A DNA stretch of 64,000 nucleotides, taken from Gammaproteobacteria bacterium RIFCSPHIGHO2_12_FULL_36_30. Lineage in GTDB: Bacteria; Pseudomonadota; Gammaproteobacteria; Coxiellales; Coxiellaceae. Positions 37,244 through 47,576 of the stretch are shown here, piece after piece. The translations under genes and the position numbers were made by a program. Within the stretch, counting starts at the first letter, position 1. Every line of letters starts with the position of its first letter. Location: contig MGXU01000010.1 of NCBI GenBank assembly GCA_001801815.1, forward strand, positions 124,001-188,000, read 5' to 3'. A model generated the notes under the pieces. It worked only from the letters and a program-made list of their open reading frames with translations. It was not told the origin of the DNA and searched no databases.

Positions 37244-38605
37244 ATGAAATCATATTATATTTTTTTGGTCGCCTTCATCGCCGCCCTATCTGGCATTTTA
37301 TTCGGATACGACACAGGCGTTATTTCCGGCGCAATTTTATTTATCAAAGAACAATTTCATTTAACCTCTGCACAAAATGGTTTTGTAGTGAGTAGCGTTT
37401 TACTTGGCGCATGTTGTGGCGCAATTATCAGTGGTCGCATGACTGATTTTTTCGGGCGAAAAATAATGCTGATGGTTGATGCGATATTATTTATCATTGG
37501 AACAGTTTGTACGGCATTCGCATCAACAATTTTAATATTAGTGATCGGAAGAATAATTGTCGGTTTTGCAATCGGAATCGCTTCTTTCACAGCGCCATTA
37601 TATATTTCTGAAATTTCACCAAAGAAAATTCGCGGCGGTTTAGTTTCATTAAATCAATTAGCAATTGCAACCGGCATTTTCATTTCTTATTTAGTTGATT
37701 ATCATTTTTCAAAACAAGGCGAATGGCGTTGGATGTTTGCAGCAGGAATTATTCCCGCCGCATTTTTATTTTTTGGAATGTTTTTCTTACCGTTTAGTCC
37801 GAGGTGGATGGCGGCAAAAGGAAAAAAAGAAAAAGCATTTGCAATTTTAAATAAATTGCGTCGGTGTGCAATCACTGCAGAAACTGAATTACAAGAAATT
37901 CATCACAGCTTACAAAACACAAAAGCATCTTGGCGTTATTTATTTTCTTCTAAAATTCGCAACACGGTATGGATCGGAATCGCATTATCTTTAATGCAAC
38001 AAATTACAGGTATTAATACGATTTTATATTATGCGCCGACTATTTTTCAGATTTCAGGATTTCATGCAGCGTCGAGCGCAATTTTTGCAAGCATTGGCAT
38101 TGGAATTGTTTTTGTTGTCTTTACAATTGCTAGTGTTTTATTGATTGATAAAGTAGGACGAAAGCCATTATTGTATTTTGGACTTGTTTTTATGAGCATT
38201 GCATTGCTAATGATGATGCAAGCATTTCACTTAAATTCAGATTTATTATCAACAAAATTATTATTGCTTATTGGCATGTTAGTTTACGTGATGGCATTTG
38301 CAGTAAGTTTAGGTCCAATTTCATGGTTGATGATTGCAGAAATTTTTCCAACACAAGTGCGCGGATTGGGTGCCAGCATTGCAACATTTTTTAATTGGGC
38401 GTCGAATGGTTTAGTGGCAGTGACATTTTTAAGTTTGATTGATGTGCTTGGAAAATCAGGAACATTTTTTATTTATTTTTTATCTTGCATTTTATCCCTT
38501 GTTTTTACGTATTATTTTATACCAGAAACAAAAGGATGTAGTTTAGAAAAAATAGAAGCGAATTTGTTGGCAGGGAATAAGCTGAGAGAATTGGGAAATG
38601 CCTGA
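37244..38605 (+). CDS. Sugar porter (MFS), probable D-xylose:H+ symporter
   Basis: Start at MKSYYIFLVAF (453 residues, CGGAG upstream); a GTG two codons earlier is possible. Twelve membrane helices with sugar-porter signatures: FGYDTGVISGAILFI, GRMTDFFGRKIML, APLYISEISPKKIRGGLVSLNQ, PFSPRWMAAKGK (the PESPR motif with F for E), MQQITGINTILYYAPTIF and DKVGRKPLLY. Similar to XylE, AraE and GalP; xylose is inferred from xylB and xylA directly downstream. Confidence 0.88.
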   Translation: MKSYYIFLVAFIAALSGILFGYDTGVISGAILFIKEQFHLTSAQNGFVVSSVLLGACCGAIISGRMTDFFGRKIMLMVDAILFIIGTVCTAFASTILILVIGRIIVGFAIGIASFTAPLYISEISPKKIRGGLVSLNQLAIATGIFISYLVDYHFSKQGEWRWMFAAGIIPAAFLFFGMFFLPFSPRWMAAKGKKEKAFAILNKLRRCAITAETELQEIHHSLQNTKASWRYLFSSKIRNTVWIGIALSLMQQITGINTILYYAPTIFQISGFHAASSAIFASIGIGIVFVVFTIASVLLIDKVGRKPLLYFGLVFMSIALLMMMQAFHLNSDLLSTKLLLLIGMLVYVMAFAVSLGPISWLMIAEIFPTQVRGLGASIATFFNWASNGLVAVTFLSLIDVLGKSGTFFIYFLSCILSLVFTYYFIPETKGCSLEKIEANLLAGNKLRELGNA

Positions 38606-38631
38606 TCAGGAATTGATGTTGGTTGATGGCG

Positions 38632-38730
38632 ATGGAAGTGGAAGCGCCAGCGACCACGCCGATAATCAAATTAGCATAACTCTTTAAGCGCGACCACTAT
38701 TGGCGTGGTCGCTGGCGCTTCCACTTCCAT
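38632..38730. repeat. Two family E repeats in inverted orientation (hairpin)
   Basis: Identical 29-bp GC-rich units at 38632-38660 (reverse) and 38702-38730 (forward) enclose a 41-base spacer, forming a perfect long-stem hairpin between the sugar-porter gene and xylB. There is no T-run after it, so termination is uncertain, but it could split transporter and enzyme mRNA levels. Confidence 0.85.
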
Positions 38731-38784
38731 ACTTACTAACAAAATTGATGTAGTTTCTGCAACGATACAGCGCGAGATAAATAA

Positions 38785-40233
38785 ATGTATTTAGGAATTG
38801 ATTTAGGTACAACCAATTTAAAAATAATTTTAGTGGATGATAAATTAAATTGTATCGCTACCGAATCTGTTACACTGACTATCTCGCGCCCACATCCATT
38901 ATGGTCAGAACAAAATCCACTTGATTGGTGGAACGCATTAAATCTTGCGATGAAAAATCTCCGTGAAAAAAATTCAGCTGATTTAAAAAAAATAAAAACA
39001 ATTGGATTTTCAGGTCAACAACATGGCGCTGTATTATTAGATGAAAAAGGAAATGTATTACGTCCTGCAATTTTATGGAATGATGGTCGATCTGGCGATG
39101 AATGTTTAGAATTAATGAAAAAAATTCCTGACGCAACACAAATTGTCGGCAGTATTATTATGCCTGGTTTTACAGCTCCAAAATTACTGTGGATTAAAAA
39201 ACACGAACCTGATATTTTTAAAAAAATAAATAAGATTTTATTACCTAAAGACTATTTGCGTTTTATAATTGGTGGTGATTTTGCAACTGATTTATCAGAT
39301 GCGTCGAGCACCGCATGGCTTGATATTAAAAAAAGAAAATGGTCGAATGAATTATTAGCTGCGTGTGATTTAACCATTCAACATATGCCAAATTTATTCG
39401 AAGGAAATGAAGTTACTGGAAAAATAAAAAAAGAAATTGCGCATGCGTGGGGATTAAATCAAAATGTAAAATTAGTTGCAGGCGCAGGTGATAATGCAGC
39501 AAGTGCAATTAGCATGGGAAAAATAAATCCACGAACAGCTTATTTATCACTTGGAACGTCAGCAACATTTTTTATTGCATGCGAACGATATCAACCAAAC
39601 CCACCTTTAGCTATTCATACATGGTGTCATGCTGTACCAAATTATTGGCATCATATTGCAGTGCATTTAAATGGTGCAAGTAATATTGCTTGGTGGACAA
39701 ATTTATTAGGGTCTAATATTGAAGAGTTATTAACATCAGCGCGTAAGAATAAAAAATTACAAGATAATAATTTAATTTTTTTACCTTATTTATCGGGCGA
39801 GCGAACACCTCATAACAATCCACATGCGACTGGCGCATTTTTTGGAATGACACATGATACTGATAAAGCCGCAATGACGATGGCGGTTTTAGAAGGCACC
39901 ATTTTTGGAATTGCATTAGGATATGAAGCATTGATGCAAGACTCTTCAATAAAAATAGATGAAATATCAGTTGTGGGTGGTGGTTCGAAAAACGACGCAT
40001 GGGGAATTATGTTTGCGTCTGCATTGCAAAAACCATTAACCTATCGCAAAGTTCGTGATGTCGGTTCTGCGTTAGGCGCTGCAAAATTAGCATGGATGGC
40101 AGATACAAAAAATTCTGCTGACACTATTGCAGATCCAGAAATTGAAAAAATATTACAGCCGAATGATGATTTGGTTTCGCAATACAAAAAGAAGTTTAAA
40201 CTATTTAAGGAAGTATACAAAAATGTTTTTTGA
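38785..40233 (+). CDS. xylB: Xylulokinase
   Basis: The 482-residue FGGY kinase phosphorylates D-xylulose. Hallmarks: [17 protein letters not shown] (phosphate 1), [54 protein letters not shown], the catalytic Asp in [16 protein letters not shown] near residue 232, and [21 protein letters not shown] and WNDGR are typical of xylulokinase rather than glycerol kinase. xylA overlaps its last 11 bases. Confidence 0.94.
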   Translation: MYLGIDLGTTNLKIILVDDKLNCIATESVTLTISRPHPLWSEQNPLDWWNALNLAMKNLREKNSADLKKIKTIGFSGQQHGAVLLDEKGNVLRPAILWNDGRSGDECLELMKKIPDATQIVGSIIMPGFTAPKLLWIKKHEPDIFKKINKILLPKDYLRFIIGGDFATDLSDASSTAWLDIKKRKWSNELLAACDLTIQHMPNLFEGNEVTGKIKKEIAHAWGLNQNVKLVAGAGDNAASAISMGKINPRTAYLSLGTSATFFIACERYQPNPPLAIHTWCHAVPNYWHHIAVHLNGASNIAWWTNLLGSNIEELLTSARKNKKLQDNNLIFLPYLSGERTPHNNPHATGAFFGMTHDTDKAAMTMAVLEGTIFGIALGYEALMQDSSIKIDEISVVGGGSKNDAWGIMFASALQKPLTYRKVRDVGSALGAAKLAWMADTKNSADTIADPEIEKILQPNDDLVSQYKKKFKLFKEVYKNVF

Positions 40234-41524
40234 TAAAATACAAACAATAGAATTCGAAGGCTTGCAATCCAAAAATCCACTGAGTTATCGCTATTACAAA
40301 GCCGATAAAAAAGTATTAGGAAAAACAATGGCAGAACATTTGCGCATCGCAATTTGTTTTTGGCATACATTTTGTTGGCAGGGAAATGATATTTTTGGTG
40401 AAGGTACTTTTAATCGAAATTGGTTAACTGCAGAAAACCCTTTAAAACGTGCAGAAAATAAAGCAGAAGCAGCATTTGAATTTTTCCAAAAATTATTAAT
40501 TCCATTTTTTACATTTCATGATCGCGATGTTGCACCTGAAGGAAATAATTTACAAGAAACAAAATATAATTTACAACACATGTCTGAATTTTTACAAAAC
40601 CAAATGGAAAAATCAGGCGTAAAATTATTATGGGGCACAGCAAATCTATTTTCACATCCACGATATGCTGCAGGTGCTGCAACCAATCCCAATCCAGAAA
40701 TATTTGCGTTTGCTGCATCGCAAGTAAAACAAGCAATGGATGTTACAAAACAATTAGGCGGTGAAAATTATGTTTTGTGGGGTGGTCGCGAAGGTTACGA
40801 TACATTATTAAATACAGATTTAAAAAAAGAATTGGAACAATATGCGCGATTTTTACATTTAGTTGTCGAATATAAACATAAAATTAATTTTAAAGGCGCT
40901 TTATTAATTGAGCCAAAACCCTGCGAGCCAACAAAACATCAATATGATTTTGATACTGCAACCGTTTATGCATTTTTATCGAAATATAAATTGGAAAAAG
41001 AATTTAAAGTAAATATTGAAGGCAATCATGCGACATTGGCAGGGCATAGTTTCGAGCATGAAGTTGCAACTGCATTTGCTTATGATTTGTTTGGCAGCAT
41101 TGATGCGAATCAAGGTGATCCGCAATTGGGATGGGACACAGATCAATTCCCAACAGATCATCGCACAAATACCGCTATTTTATATCAAATTTTATCACAT
41201 GGTGGATTTACAACGGGTGGATTTAATTTTGATACAAAGTTGCGACGTCAGAGTTTGGATTTAGAAGATTTATTTTACGGAACAATTTCAGGCATTGATG
41301 CACTCGCAAAAAGTTTAGAAAACGCGGCAAAACTAATTGAAAATAAAAAAATTCAAGAGATGAAAAATATACGTTATCAAAATTGGAATAATGATTTAGG
41401 AAAAAATATTTTTAATAATAAAATTGATTTGGAAGCATTAAATAAATATGTTTTTGACAAATCACTTTCACCGCAACCAGTTTCTGGAAAACAAGAGTTG
41501 TTAGAAATTTTAATGGATGTTTAA
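40223..41524 (+). CDS. xylA: Xylose isomerase
   Basis: Start [13 protein letters not shown] (433 residues; AAGGAAG upstream) is chosen over an earlier in-frame ATG inside xylB. H99 and D102 in [13 protein letters not shown] are the catalytic pair; metal ligands lie in [37 protein letters not shown] and [30 protein letters not shown] is a family signature. It interconverts D-xylose and D-xylulose. Forms a three-gene xylose cassette with the porter and xylB; no XylR regulator is visible. Converges with prfC with a 4-bp overlap. Confidence 0.96.
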   Translation: MFFDKIQTIEFEGLQSKNPLSYRYYKADKKVLGKTMAEHLRIAICFWHTFCWQGNDIFGEGTFNRNWLTAENPLKRAENKAEAAFEFFQKLLIPFFTFHDRDVAPEGNNLQETKYNLQHMSEFLQNQMEKSGVKLLWGTANLFSHPRYAAGAATNPNPEIFAFAASQVKQAMDVTKQLGGENYVLWGGREGYDTLLNTDLKKELEQYARFLHLVVEYKHKINFKGALLIEPKPCEPTKHQYDFDTATVYAFLSKYKLEKEFKVNIEGNHATLAGHSFEHEVATAFAYDLFGSIDANQGDPQLGWDTDQFPTDHRTNTAILYQILSHGGFTTGGFNFDTKLRRQSLDLEDLFYGTISGIDALAKSLENAAKLIENKKIQEMKNIRYQNWNNDLGKNIFNNKIDLEALNKYVFDKSLSPQPVSGKQELLEILMDV

Positions 41525-43095
41525 TTTGAATGCTCACGCGTATCATGAAACTCAATTTCTTTCCAACGTTCCATCGCCAATTCTAAATTGACGCGTGACG
41601 TTGCAAGATAAGTTAATAATCCCGCGTTATCTAATGCTAAATAACGTGCACATTCATTTTTAAATGCTTCTAATTTATTTTTGTCTGCGCAGGTAATCCA
41701 ACGCGCGGAAAATGTATCGGAGTTTTCGTATTTACATTTCACTGCATATTCATGCTCTAATCGATACGCAACAACATCAAATTGCAAAACACCAACCGCA
41801 CCTAAAATCACCTCGTTACTATTAATCGGGCGAAAAATTTGTGTTGCACCTTCTTCTGATAATTGAATTAATCCTTTCAATAAAGCTTTTTGTTTTAGTG
41901 GATCTGCTAATCGCACTAAACGAAATAATTCTGGCGCGAAATTTGGAATGCCTAAAAATTGTAGATTTTCACCTTGTGTAAATGTATCGCCGATTTGAAT
42001 TGTGCCGTGATTATGCAAACCAATAATATCACCTGCAACTGCAATATCAGTTTGCGAGCGCTCACCCGCCATAAAAGTTAATGCTTGATTTATTTGAACA
42101 GTTTTATTTAATCGCACTTGAAATAATTTAATACCAGGTTTAAATTCGCCTGAAACAATGCGTAAAAATGCAATGCGATCGCGATGATTTGGATCCATGT
42201 TTGCTTGAATTTTAAAAACAAATCCAGAAAATTTTTCTTCGTTTGAATTTACGATTCGCACATTACTTTCGCGTGGTTGTGGAGCAGGGGCTATTTTTAC
42301 AAATTCATTTAATAATTCTCGCACACCAAATGAATTCATCGCGGAGCCGAAAAATACAGGTGTTAATTCACCTTTTAAATATTTTTCTAAATCAAATGGA
42401 TCACTTGCACCTTTGATAAATTCTATTGATTCGCGAAATTGTTTTGCGTCTTGTTCGTCAATTAATTTATCAAATTCAGGATTATTTAAACCGTCAATTA
42501 TGTTTGAATCACTAGATTTTTGCGTGCGATCAAAAACAATAATTTTATCCTGCAAAATATGATAAATACCTTTAAATAATTTTCCAGAACCAATCGGCCA
42601 GGTAATCGGTGTGCAACGTATTTTTAGTATACGTTCAATTTCATCGAGTAATTCAATTGGTTCGCGTGTCTCTCTATCCATTTTATTAATGAAAGTTGTG
42701 ATTGGTGTATGACGCATCCGACACACATCCATTAATTTAATCGTGCGCGGTTCAACACCTTTTGCTGCATCAATTACCATTAATGCAGAATCAACTGCAG
42801 TTAATGTGCGATAAGTATCTTCTGTAAAATCAGCGTGACCAGGTGTATCTAATAAATTAATCACATGGTCATGATATAAAAATTGCATCACAGAAGTTGT
42901 CACAGAAATGCCGCGCTGCTTTTCCATTTCCATCCAATCAGACGTTGCATGACGTGATGATTTTTTTCCTTTGATTGTGCCCGCCATTTGAATGGCACCG
43001 CCGAACAATAATAATTGTTCGGTCATGGTGGTTTTACCGGCGTCGGGATGTGAAATGATGGCAAAAGTTCGGCGTGTTTGAAAAATATTATTCAT
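41521..43095 (-). CDS. prfC: Peptide chain release factor 3
   Basis: A 524-residue translational GTPase. G1 [16 protein letters not shown], the switch region [28 protein letters not shown]3 [38 protein letters not shown] and G4 FINKMDRE are RF3-type. The C-terminal domains contain [17 protein letters not shown] and SARWITC. RF3 recycles RF1 and RF2 after termination. Monocistronic. Confidence 0.97.
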   Translation of the reverse strand: MNNIFQTRRTFAIISHPDAGKTTMTEQLLLFGGAIQMAGTIKGKKSSRHATSDWMEMEKQRGISVTTSVMQFLYHDHVINLLDTPGHADFTEDTYRTLTAVDSALMVIDAAKGVEPRTIKLMDVCRMRHTPITTFINKMDRETREPIELLDEIERILKIRCTPITWPIGSGKLFKGIYHILQDKIIVFDRTQKSSDSNIIDGLNNPEFDKLIDEQDAKQFRESIEFIKGASDPFDLEKYLKGELTPVFFGSAMNSFGVRELLNEFVKIAPAPQPRESNVRIVNSNEEKFSGFVFKIQANMDPNHRDRIAFLRIVSGEFKPGIKLFQVRLNKTVQINQALTFMAGERSQTDIAVAGDIIGLHNHGTIQIGDTFTQGENLQFLGIPNFAPELFRLVRLADPLKQKALLKGLIQLSEEGATQIFRPINSNEVILGAVGVLQFDVVAYRLEHEYAVKCKYENSDTFSARWITCADKNKLEAFKNECARYLALDNAGLLTYLATSRVNLELAMERWKEIEFHDTREHSN

Positions 43096-43139
43096 GATTT
43101 ATTTGCTTAATAATTAATTGCGCGAGCATAACATAAAAA

Positions 43140-43832
43140 TTAATACGCGCGAATCGTTTCATTTTGTGGTGTGCTGACTGTACACGTTTGTGTTTTATCA
43201 TTGCATGTGATAGGTCCAAGACATGCATTGCCTATTGCAAGAGTGTTTGGATTAATGAGATCGTAGCTGTAATCAAAAGGGCTAAAATTCCCAGCTGCTG
43301 CATAAGCCGGTGCTTGTGCAGAAGGATTAGAACCATTTTTATAATTTGAATAAGTATAGTTAGAATTTTTTGAAATCACATTAATTGTCAGACACCATTT
43401 TGTATTTGCGGTATCTCCAGGCCATGAACAGCCCGGCAATGCACACGGGGACGAAGCATTGGTGCGTATAAAATAAATTTCATTGTAAATCATGTTGTAT
43501 AAATAATTCTGCCCGATCGCAAGAGATTGTCCTGGTGTGAATGTTGCTGCACCAATCATTGTGCCTGCTGCATTATCACCACCAATAATATTACCTGTGC
43601 ACGACATGCAATTATCCGCATCATTATCTACCGACGCGATAAATAATCCTGCTGTCGCAAGTGTTTGTCCTGCGCCATTGATAATTGTAATATTTGAATT
43701 CGCACCACTTGTCATGTCGCGCGCAGTCATAAAAGCAAAGCGACATAATTTTGCTTGCTGTGATGATGTTGCAGCATAAATAGTGAAAATTGCACTAAAC
43801 AAAAAACAAAATAAAAAAATTTTTATTTTCAT
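43140..43832 (-). CDS. Exported cysteine-containing protein, paralogue 1
   Basis: A 230-residue protein with a signal peptide (FLFCFLFSAIFTIYA-A). I do not recognise it, but it shares with its neighbour (43848-44489) the core AIGxNYLYNMIYxxIY, then CxLPGCxW, a WC pair and a C-terminal IGPITCNDKTQTCTVSTPQ. Eight or more cysteines suggest disulfides in the periplasm or outside. AAAAGGA precedes the start; 15 bases separate it from the upstream paralogue, so the two form an operon. Codon use looks like that of its neighbours. Confidence 0.75.
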   Translation of the reverse strand: MKIKIFLFCFLFSAIFTIYAATSSQQAKLCRFAFMTARDMTSGANSNITIINGAGQTLATAGLFIASVDNDADNCMSCTGNIIGGDNAAGTMIGAATFTPGQSLAIGQNYLYNMIYNEIYFIRTNASSPCALPGCSWPGDTANTKWCLTINVISKNSNYTYSNYKNGSNPSAQAPAYAAAGNFSPFDYSYDLINPNTLAIGNACLGPITCNDKTQTCTVSTPQNETIRAY

Positions 43833-43847
43833 CGTTGAAAATTCCTT

Positions 43848-44489
43848 TTAAGAAAATGATTGCGTTTGTTGAGTTGATACCGTGCAAGTGAGTGTTTGAT
43901 CGCTGCAGGAAATGGGGCCAATGTAATGATAGCTTGTGACCAAATTATAATTATAAACACCTGTGCTTGAAGTGGTGTCGGTTGAAGGGGGTGTATATGC
44001 ATTTGCATATGATGGTGAATTTGAACTGCTCGGCGCTAATGCGCCAAGATAAATACACCAATTGAAAATAGTGCTATCCGTACCCCACGTGCAACCAGGC
44101 AACTGACAACCACCCGGAACAGAAAGAATAAGCTGATAATAAATTGCTTGATAAATCATGTTATATAAATAATTTGCACCGATTGCAGCACTTTTATGCG
44201 CATTAATTACTGTAGGCATAAGAACTGCACCTGCACTTTTATTTTCTGTTGTGCTGTAAAGCACAGTAGGACTATCACAATTGCTGCCGCTCGCCACATC
44301 CGCATATTGACGCACATACACACCGTACACTGTTACTGCTGCATTACTGCTATTTTGTAAAACAACATTTGACGTTGTATCTTGAATCACATCACGCGGT
44401 GTTACTAAATCATGTTGTGCGCTGAGTGTTACTGCTGCGAATAAACAAGATGAAAATAAAAACAAAATAAAAAATAATATAAAACGCAT
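43848..44489 (-). CDS. Exported cysteine-containing protein, paralogue 2
   Basis: Start MRFILFFILFLFSSCLFA gives 213 residues; AAGGAAG lies 6 bases before it, while the longer frame upstream lacks a site. The mature part aligns with its downstream neighbour: LYNMIYQAIYY, CQLPGCTW, NWC and YIGPISCSDQTLTCTVSTQQ. The middle is Ser/Thr/Tyr-rich. Function unknown. It is divergent from an outer-membrane barrel gene 69 bases away. Confidence 0.75.
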   Translation of the reverse strand: MRFILFFILFLFSSCLFAAVTLSAQHDLVTPRDVIQDTTSNVVLQNSSNAAVTVYGVYVRQYADVASGSNCDSPTVLYSTTENKSAGAVLMPTVINAHKSAAIGANYLYNMIYQAIYYQLILSVPGGCQLPGCTWGTDSTIFNWCIYLGALAPSSSNSPSYANAYTPPSTDTTSSTGVYNYNLVTSYHYIGPISCSDQTLTCTVSTQQTQSFS

Positions 44490-44558
44490 AATCACTTCCT
44501 TGTTAGACTTTTCATTAAAATAAGATACACTTTTAATAATAAAATGAAAGGATTCGAT

Positions 44559-45377
44559 ATGACAAAACGGAATTATATTCAAAAATTATTTTTTCTATGT
44601 GCGCCGATAATGTTATGCGCCATTTCATTTGCAAATACATCGCCATGGCAAGGTTCTTATGTAGGCGCTTTTTTGGCGGGTGATGTGGGTTATGACTATG
44701 CCGCAACGGATGTGGGTGCTGCAAGTAGCACGAATTATTTTCAAAACACTGCTGATGTAAATGCGGTAAATAATTCCGGCACATCGATTTTTCATCCTAT
44801 CGGTGCGGTAGCAGGTATACAAATCGGTCACAATTGGATGGATAAAAAATATATTGTATTTGGCGCGGTATTTGATGTTAGTTCTTTGTCTCTCAACGCA
44901 ACAAATACACAAAACAATATCACTTATGCAAGCAGCTCAGATCAATTTTCTATTGAAACATCACTCAAAACGAGTTGGTTAATGACATTACGCGGTATAT
45001 TGGGCTGTTCTATCAACAAATCACATTTGCCCACCATGCTATATGGCACAGCGGGCATGGCGATTACACAAATGAATATCAATGATAGTTTTAGTGATAA
45101 TTCAGCGCTGCAAGGATTAGGCACAATACACAGCAATTTATATAATTTGGGTGTTGCGTTGGGCGCGGGTGTCAATGTTGCTGCTATTAAACATACTTTT
45201 TTTAATATTGAATATTTATTTGTTTACATGCCATCGATGATAGCAAACAGCACTATTACTAATTCCGCTGCTGGATTTGGTATCCCACTTGGATCGCAAA
45301 CCAGTTCATTTGCCGTCACCAATCGATTAGACATTAATTTGCTAAAAGCAGGAATAAGTTATCATTTTAGCGCTTAA
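44559..45377 (+). CDS. Opa-like outer-membrane beta-barrel protein
   Basis: Start MTKRNYIQKLFFLC (272 residues; AAAGGA upstream). Signal peptide cleaved near SFA-NT. SPWQGSYVGAFLAGDVGYDYAATD resembles the first strand of Opa/OmpX-like barrels, and alternating polar-hydrophobic strands continue, e.g. HNWMDKKYIVFGAVFDVSSL, to a C-terminal RLDINLLKAGISYHFSA that fits a barrel-end strand. Related immunogenic outer-membrane proteins are common in Legionella and Coxiella relatives. Converges with the DUF2608 gene. Confidence 0.75.
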   Translation: MTKRNYIQKLFFLCAPIMLCAISFANTSPWQGSYVGAFLAGDVGYDYAATDVGAASSTNYFQNTADVNAVNNSGTSIFHPIGAVAGIQIGHNWMDKKYIVFGAVFDVSSLSLNATNTQNNITYASSSDQFSIETSLKTSWLMTLRGILGCSINKSHLPTMLYGTAGMAITQMNINDSFSDNSALQGLGTIHSNLYNLGVALGAGVNVAAIKHTFFNIEYLFVYMPSMIANSTITNSAAGFGIPLGSQTSSFAVTNRLDINLLKAGISYHFSA

Positions 45378-46342
45378 AAATTGGATCCGGGTAAATTATT
45401 TTTTACTGCAGCTTCAATATTTTTCCATTGTTTGTATGCAATTCTATGCAGTGTTTTATCTGTTTTAAAAATTGCTTTATGTTGTGCTAATCGTGTGTAA
45501 TGAACGCTGATAACATTGACATTGGGCACATCAGAAAATTTTTGCGCCACATCAATTACATTTTGATTCGTATCATCTACAAAAATAATGTTTGTAATTT
45601 TATTTAATGCAGGTGTTTTTAAATTTATTTCATTTGTTTTCACTAAAAATTGTTTTAACATAACACCTTTATTTTGTCCTGACAGATATAAAATGCCATG
45701 AATATAGGCAATTCGGCGAGGTTTAGCGTGTTTACCCCACGGCGTTGGAAAATAATATCCGGGAAAATCGATATGATCTGTCGGTGTTTTAATTGCATTT
45801 TTTTCGACTATAGATAATAAACTTATTTCATCGTTTGAATTGCATTGCGAAATACAATCTTGTGAAAATTGATTTTCCGTTGCGTCTGACATCGAATATC
45901 CACGCGCAGAAGCAACAATAATATGTGCACCCATTTCTTGTGCGGTTTGCAGTGCAGCAGGAATTTCTGGATCATCGAGCGGCATTTTGCTTGCAGCAAA
46001 TAAAAAATTATTAATTTCCAATAACTGCGGAAATGTTTTCCATACAAGATTTTTCTTTTGTATTGTTGATGATGTTTGCCATGAAAACCATGCGGGCCCG
46101 CCGATATATTGACAACCTGTGCTTGGCGTTGACCCAACAGAATAAGGGTAACAAGGCTCCATTGTTAAAGTGTCATCATCATCTAAAACAACCAGTAAAT
46201 GATGTGGATGTTTGCTGTACGCAATCATTTGTTGAATTTCAAAAAAACTATTTGCTGTTAGGATAGTTGAATTTGCAAAAAGGGCGGTTGGAATTAAAAA
46301 AGCACTTAAAAATAGGCATAAAACGCGGATTTTTTTCATCAT
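45374..46342 (-). CDS. DUF2608 protein, exported HAD-like putative phosphatase
   Basis: A 322-residue protein with a signal peptide (cleavage near LFA-NS). HAD-like motif I is VVLDDDDTLTMEP near residues 51-62; motif II region IIVASARGYSM; a later lysine in NKGVMLKQFL; and motif IV IIFVDDTNQNV. DUF2608 proteins occur in Legionella and some intracellular bacteria; their substrates are unknown. GAGG lies 8 bases before the ATG. Its stop overlaps the barrel gene stop by 4 bp. Confidence 0.8.
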   Translation of the reverse strand: MMKKIRVLCLFLSAFLIPTALFANSTILTANSFFEIQQMIAYSKHPHHLLVVLDDDDTLTMEPCYPYSVGSTPSTGCQYIGGPAWFSWQTSSTIQKKNLVWKTFPQLLEINNFLFAASKMPLDDPEIPAALQTAQEMGAHIIVASARGYSMSDATENQFSQDCISQCNSNDEISLLSIVEKNAIKTPTDHIDFPGYYFPTPWGKHAKPRRIAYIHGILYLSGQNKGVMLKQFLVKTNEINLKTPALNKITNIIFVDDTNQNVIDVAQKFSDVPNVNVISVHYTRLAQHKAIFKTDKTLHRIAYKQWKNIEAAVKNNLPGSNF

Positions 46343-46516
46343 GTGGGCAACCTCTTTTTTAGTAGATGGGGCTGGTTATCATGTGAAGCATTTTGCATGA
46401 GCAGAATACCATAATCTAAAAAGAGTGCACGTAAAAACTTAAAATTTTTGCTAATAATATTGCTTTAAGGTGTCTTTTGTTTAGAATGAGACATCTATTT
46501 TAAATGGAGATTTGTC

Positions 46517-47074
46517 ATGTTTGCGCAAACCACTTACCGTTCTCGTTTTTTATCAACTGATTCTGCTTCGTTAAATTGTTTGATTGTCTTATTAGCTAGC
46601 TTAGTTTTAGCTGGCGCTTCGCAAATTTCATTGCCGTGGCAGCCTGTCCCGTTAACTTTTCAAAGTGTTGCGGTTGTTTTATTGGGATTAACATTAGGTT
46701 CGAAACGTGCAGCTGCGGCAGTTGCTTTATATTTATTGGAAGGCGCGTGTGGTTTGCCTGTTTTTGCGCAGTTTTATAGCGGTATTTCAGTTTTTGCAAT
46801 GCCGAGCGGGGGATATTTAATCGGCTTTTTGCCAGCTGCTTTTTTTGCAGGTTGGATGATGGAAATCGGAATGGCAAAAAATATTTTTCTGATTTTTATG
46901 ACTGCATTATTTAGCACGATGATTATTTTTGCGTGCGGTGTTTTGCAATTAGGAATGATGATTGGTTGGAATGATGCATTTGCTTTTGGCGTAAAACCAT
47001 TTTTAATTGTTGAGCCGTTGAAATTAATGGTGGCGAGTTTGGTTGCGAAGAATGCTTTTCGTGTGAGAATTTAA
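46517..47074 (+). CDS. bioY: Biotin transporter substrate-binding subunit BioY
   Basis: A 185-residue protein with six membrane segments and the BioY signature LPWQPVPLTFQSVAVVLLGLTLGSKRAAAAVALYLLEGACGLPVF ... GGYLIGF. BioY is the S-component of an ECF transporter for biotin and can work alone or with BioMN, which are not here. TGGAG precedes the ATG. bcp starts 2 bases after its stop. No BirA operator is recognisable upstream. Confidence 0.92.
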   Translation: MFAQTTYRSRFLSTDSASLNCLIVLLASLVLAGASQISLPWQPVPLTFQSVAVVLLGLTLGSKRAAAAVALYLLEGACGLPVFAQFYSGISVFAMPSGGYLIGFLPAAFFAGWMMEIGMAKNIFLIFMTALFSTMIIFACGVLQLGMMIGWNDAFAFGVKPFLIVEPLKLMVASLVAKNAFRVRI

Positions 47075-47076
47075 AA

Positions 47077-47547
47077 ATGGATATATTACAAATCGGCGCA
47101 GCAGTTCCCAATTTTTCCGGCGCAACAAAAGACGGCATTTTTAATTTTGAAACATTGCGCGGAAAAAATGTCGTTATTTATTTTTATCCAAAAGATAATA
47201 CGCCAGGCTGCACAATCGAATCAAAATCATTTCGTGATCACTACAAAGAATTTCAAGATTTAAATACCGAAATCATCGGTATTTCACGCGACAACATAAA
47301 ATCACATTGTAAATTTATCGATAACTATAAATTAAATTTTCCATTAATTAGCGATGAAGACGAATCAATTTGCAAATTATTTAATGTGTTAAAAGAAAAA
47401 AGTATGTTTGGAAAAAAATATTTTGGAATTGATCGTAGTACATTTTTAATCGATAAAAATGGTGTTTTGCAGCACGAATGGCGCGATGTGTCGGTGATGG
47501 GGCATGTTAAAGATGTTTTAAAAACAGTGAAGGCAATGCAATCTTAA
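47077..47547 (+). CDS. bcp: Thioredoxin-dependent peroxiredoxin, Bcp/PrxQ type
   Basis: The 156-residue peroxiredoxin has the peroxidatic Cys C45 in YPKDNTPGCTIESKSFRDHY. The usual resolving Cys five residues later is Lys (K50). Two other cysteines, C78 in NIKSHCKF and one in ESICKLF, could resolve the disulfide, or it may act as a 1-Cys enzyme. It reduces peroxides and organic hydroperoxides. It is likely co-transcribed with bioY. Confidence 0.9.
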   Translation: MDILQIGAAVPNFSGATKDGIFNFETLRGKNVVIYFYPKDNTPGCTIESKSFRDHYKEFQDLNTEIIGISRDNIKSHCKFIDNYKLNFPLISDEDESICKLFNVLKEKSMFGKKYFGIDRSTFLIDKNGVLQHEWRDVSVMGHVKDVLKTVKAMQS

Positions 47548-47576
47548 TTTTTTCATCAGTTTTAAAGGAGTAAAGC

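Noticed and set aside
46343-46516. BirA operator upstream of bioY
   Set aside because: No TTGTAAACC-type inverted repeat is present.
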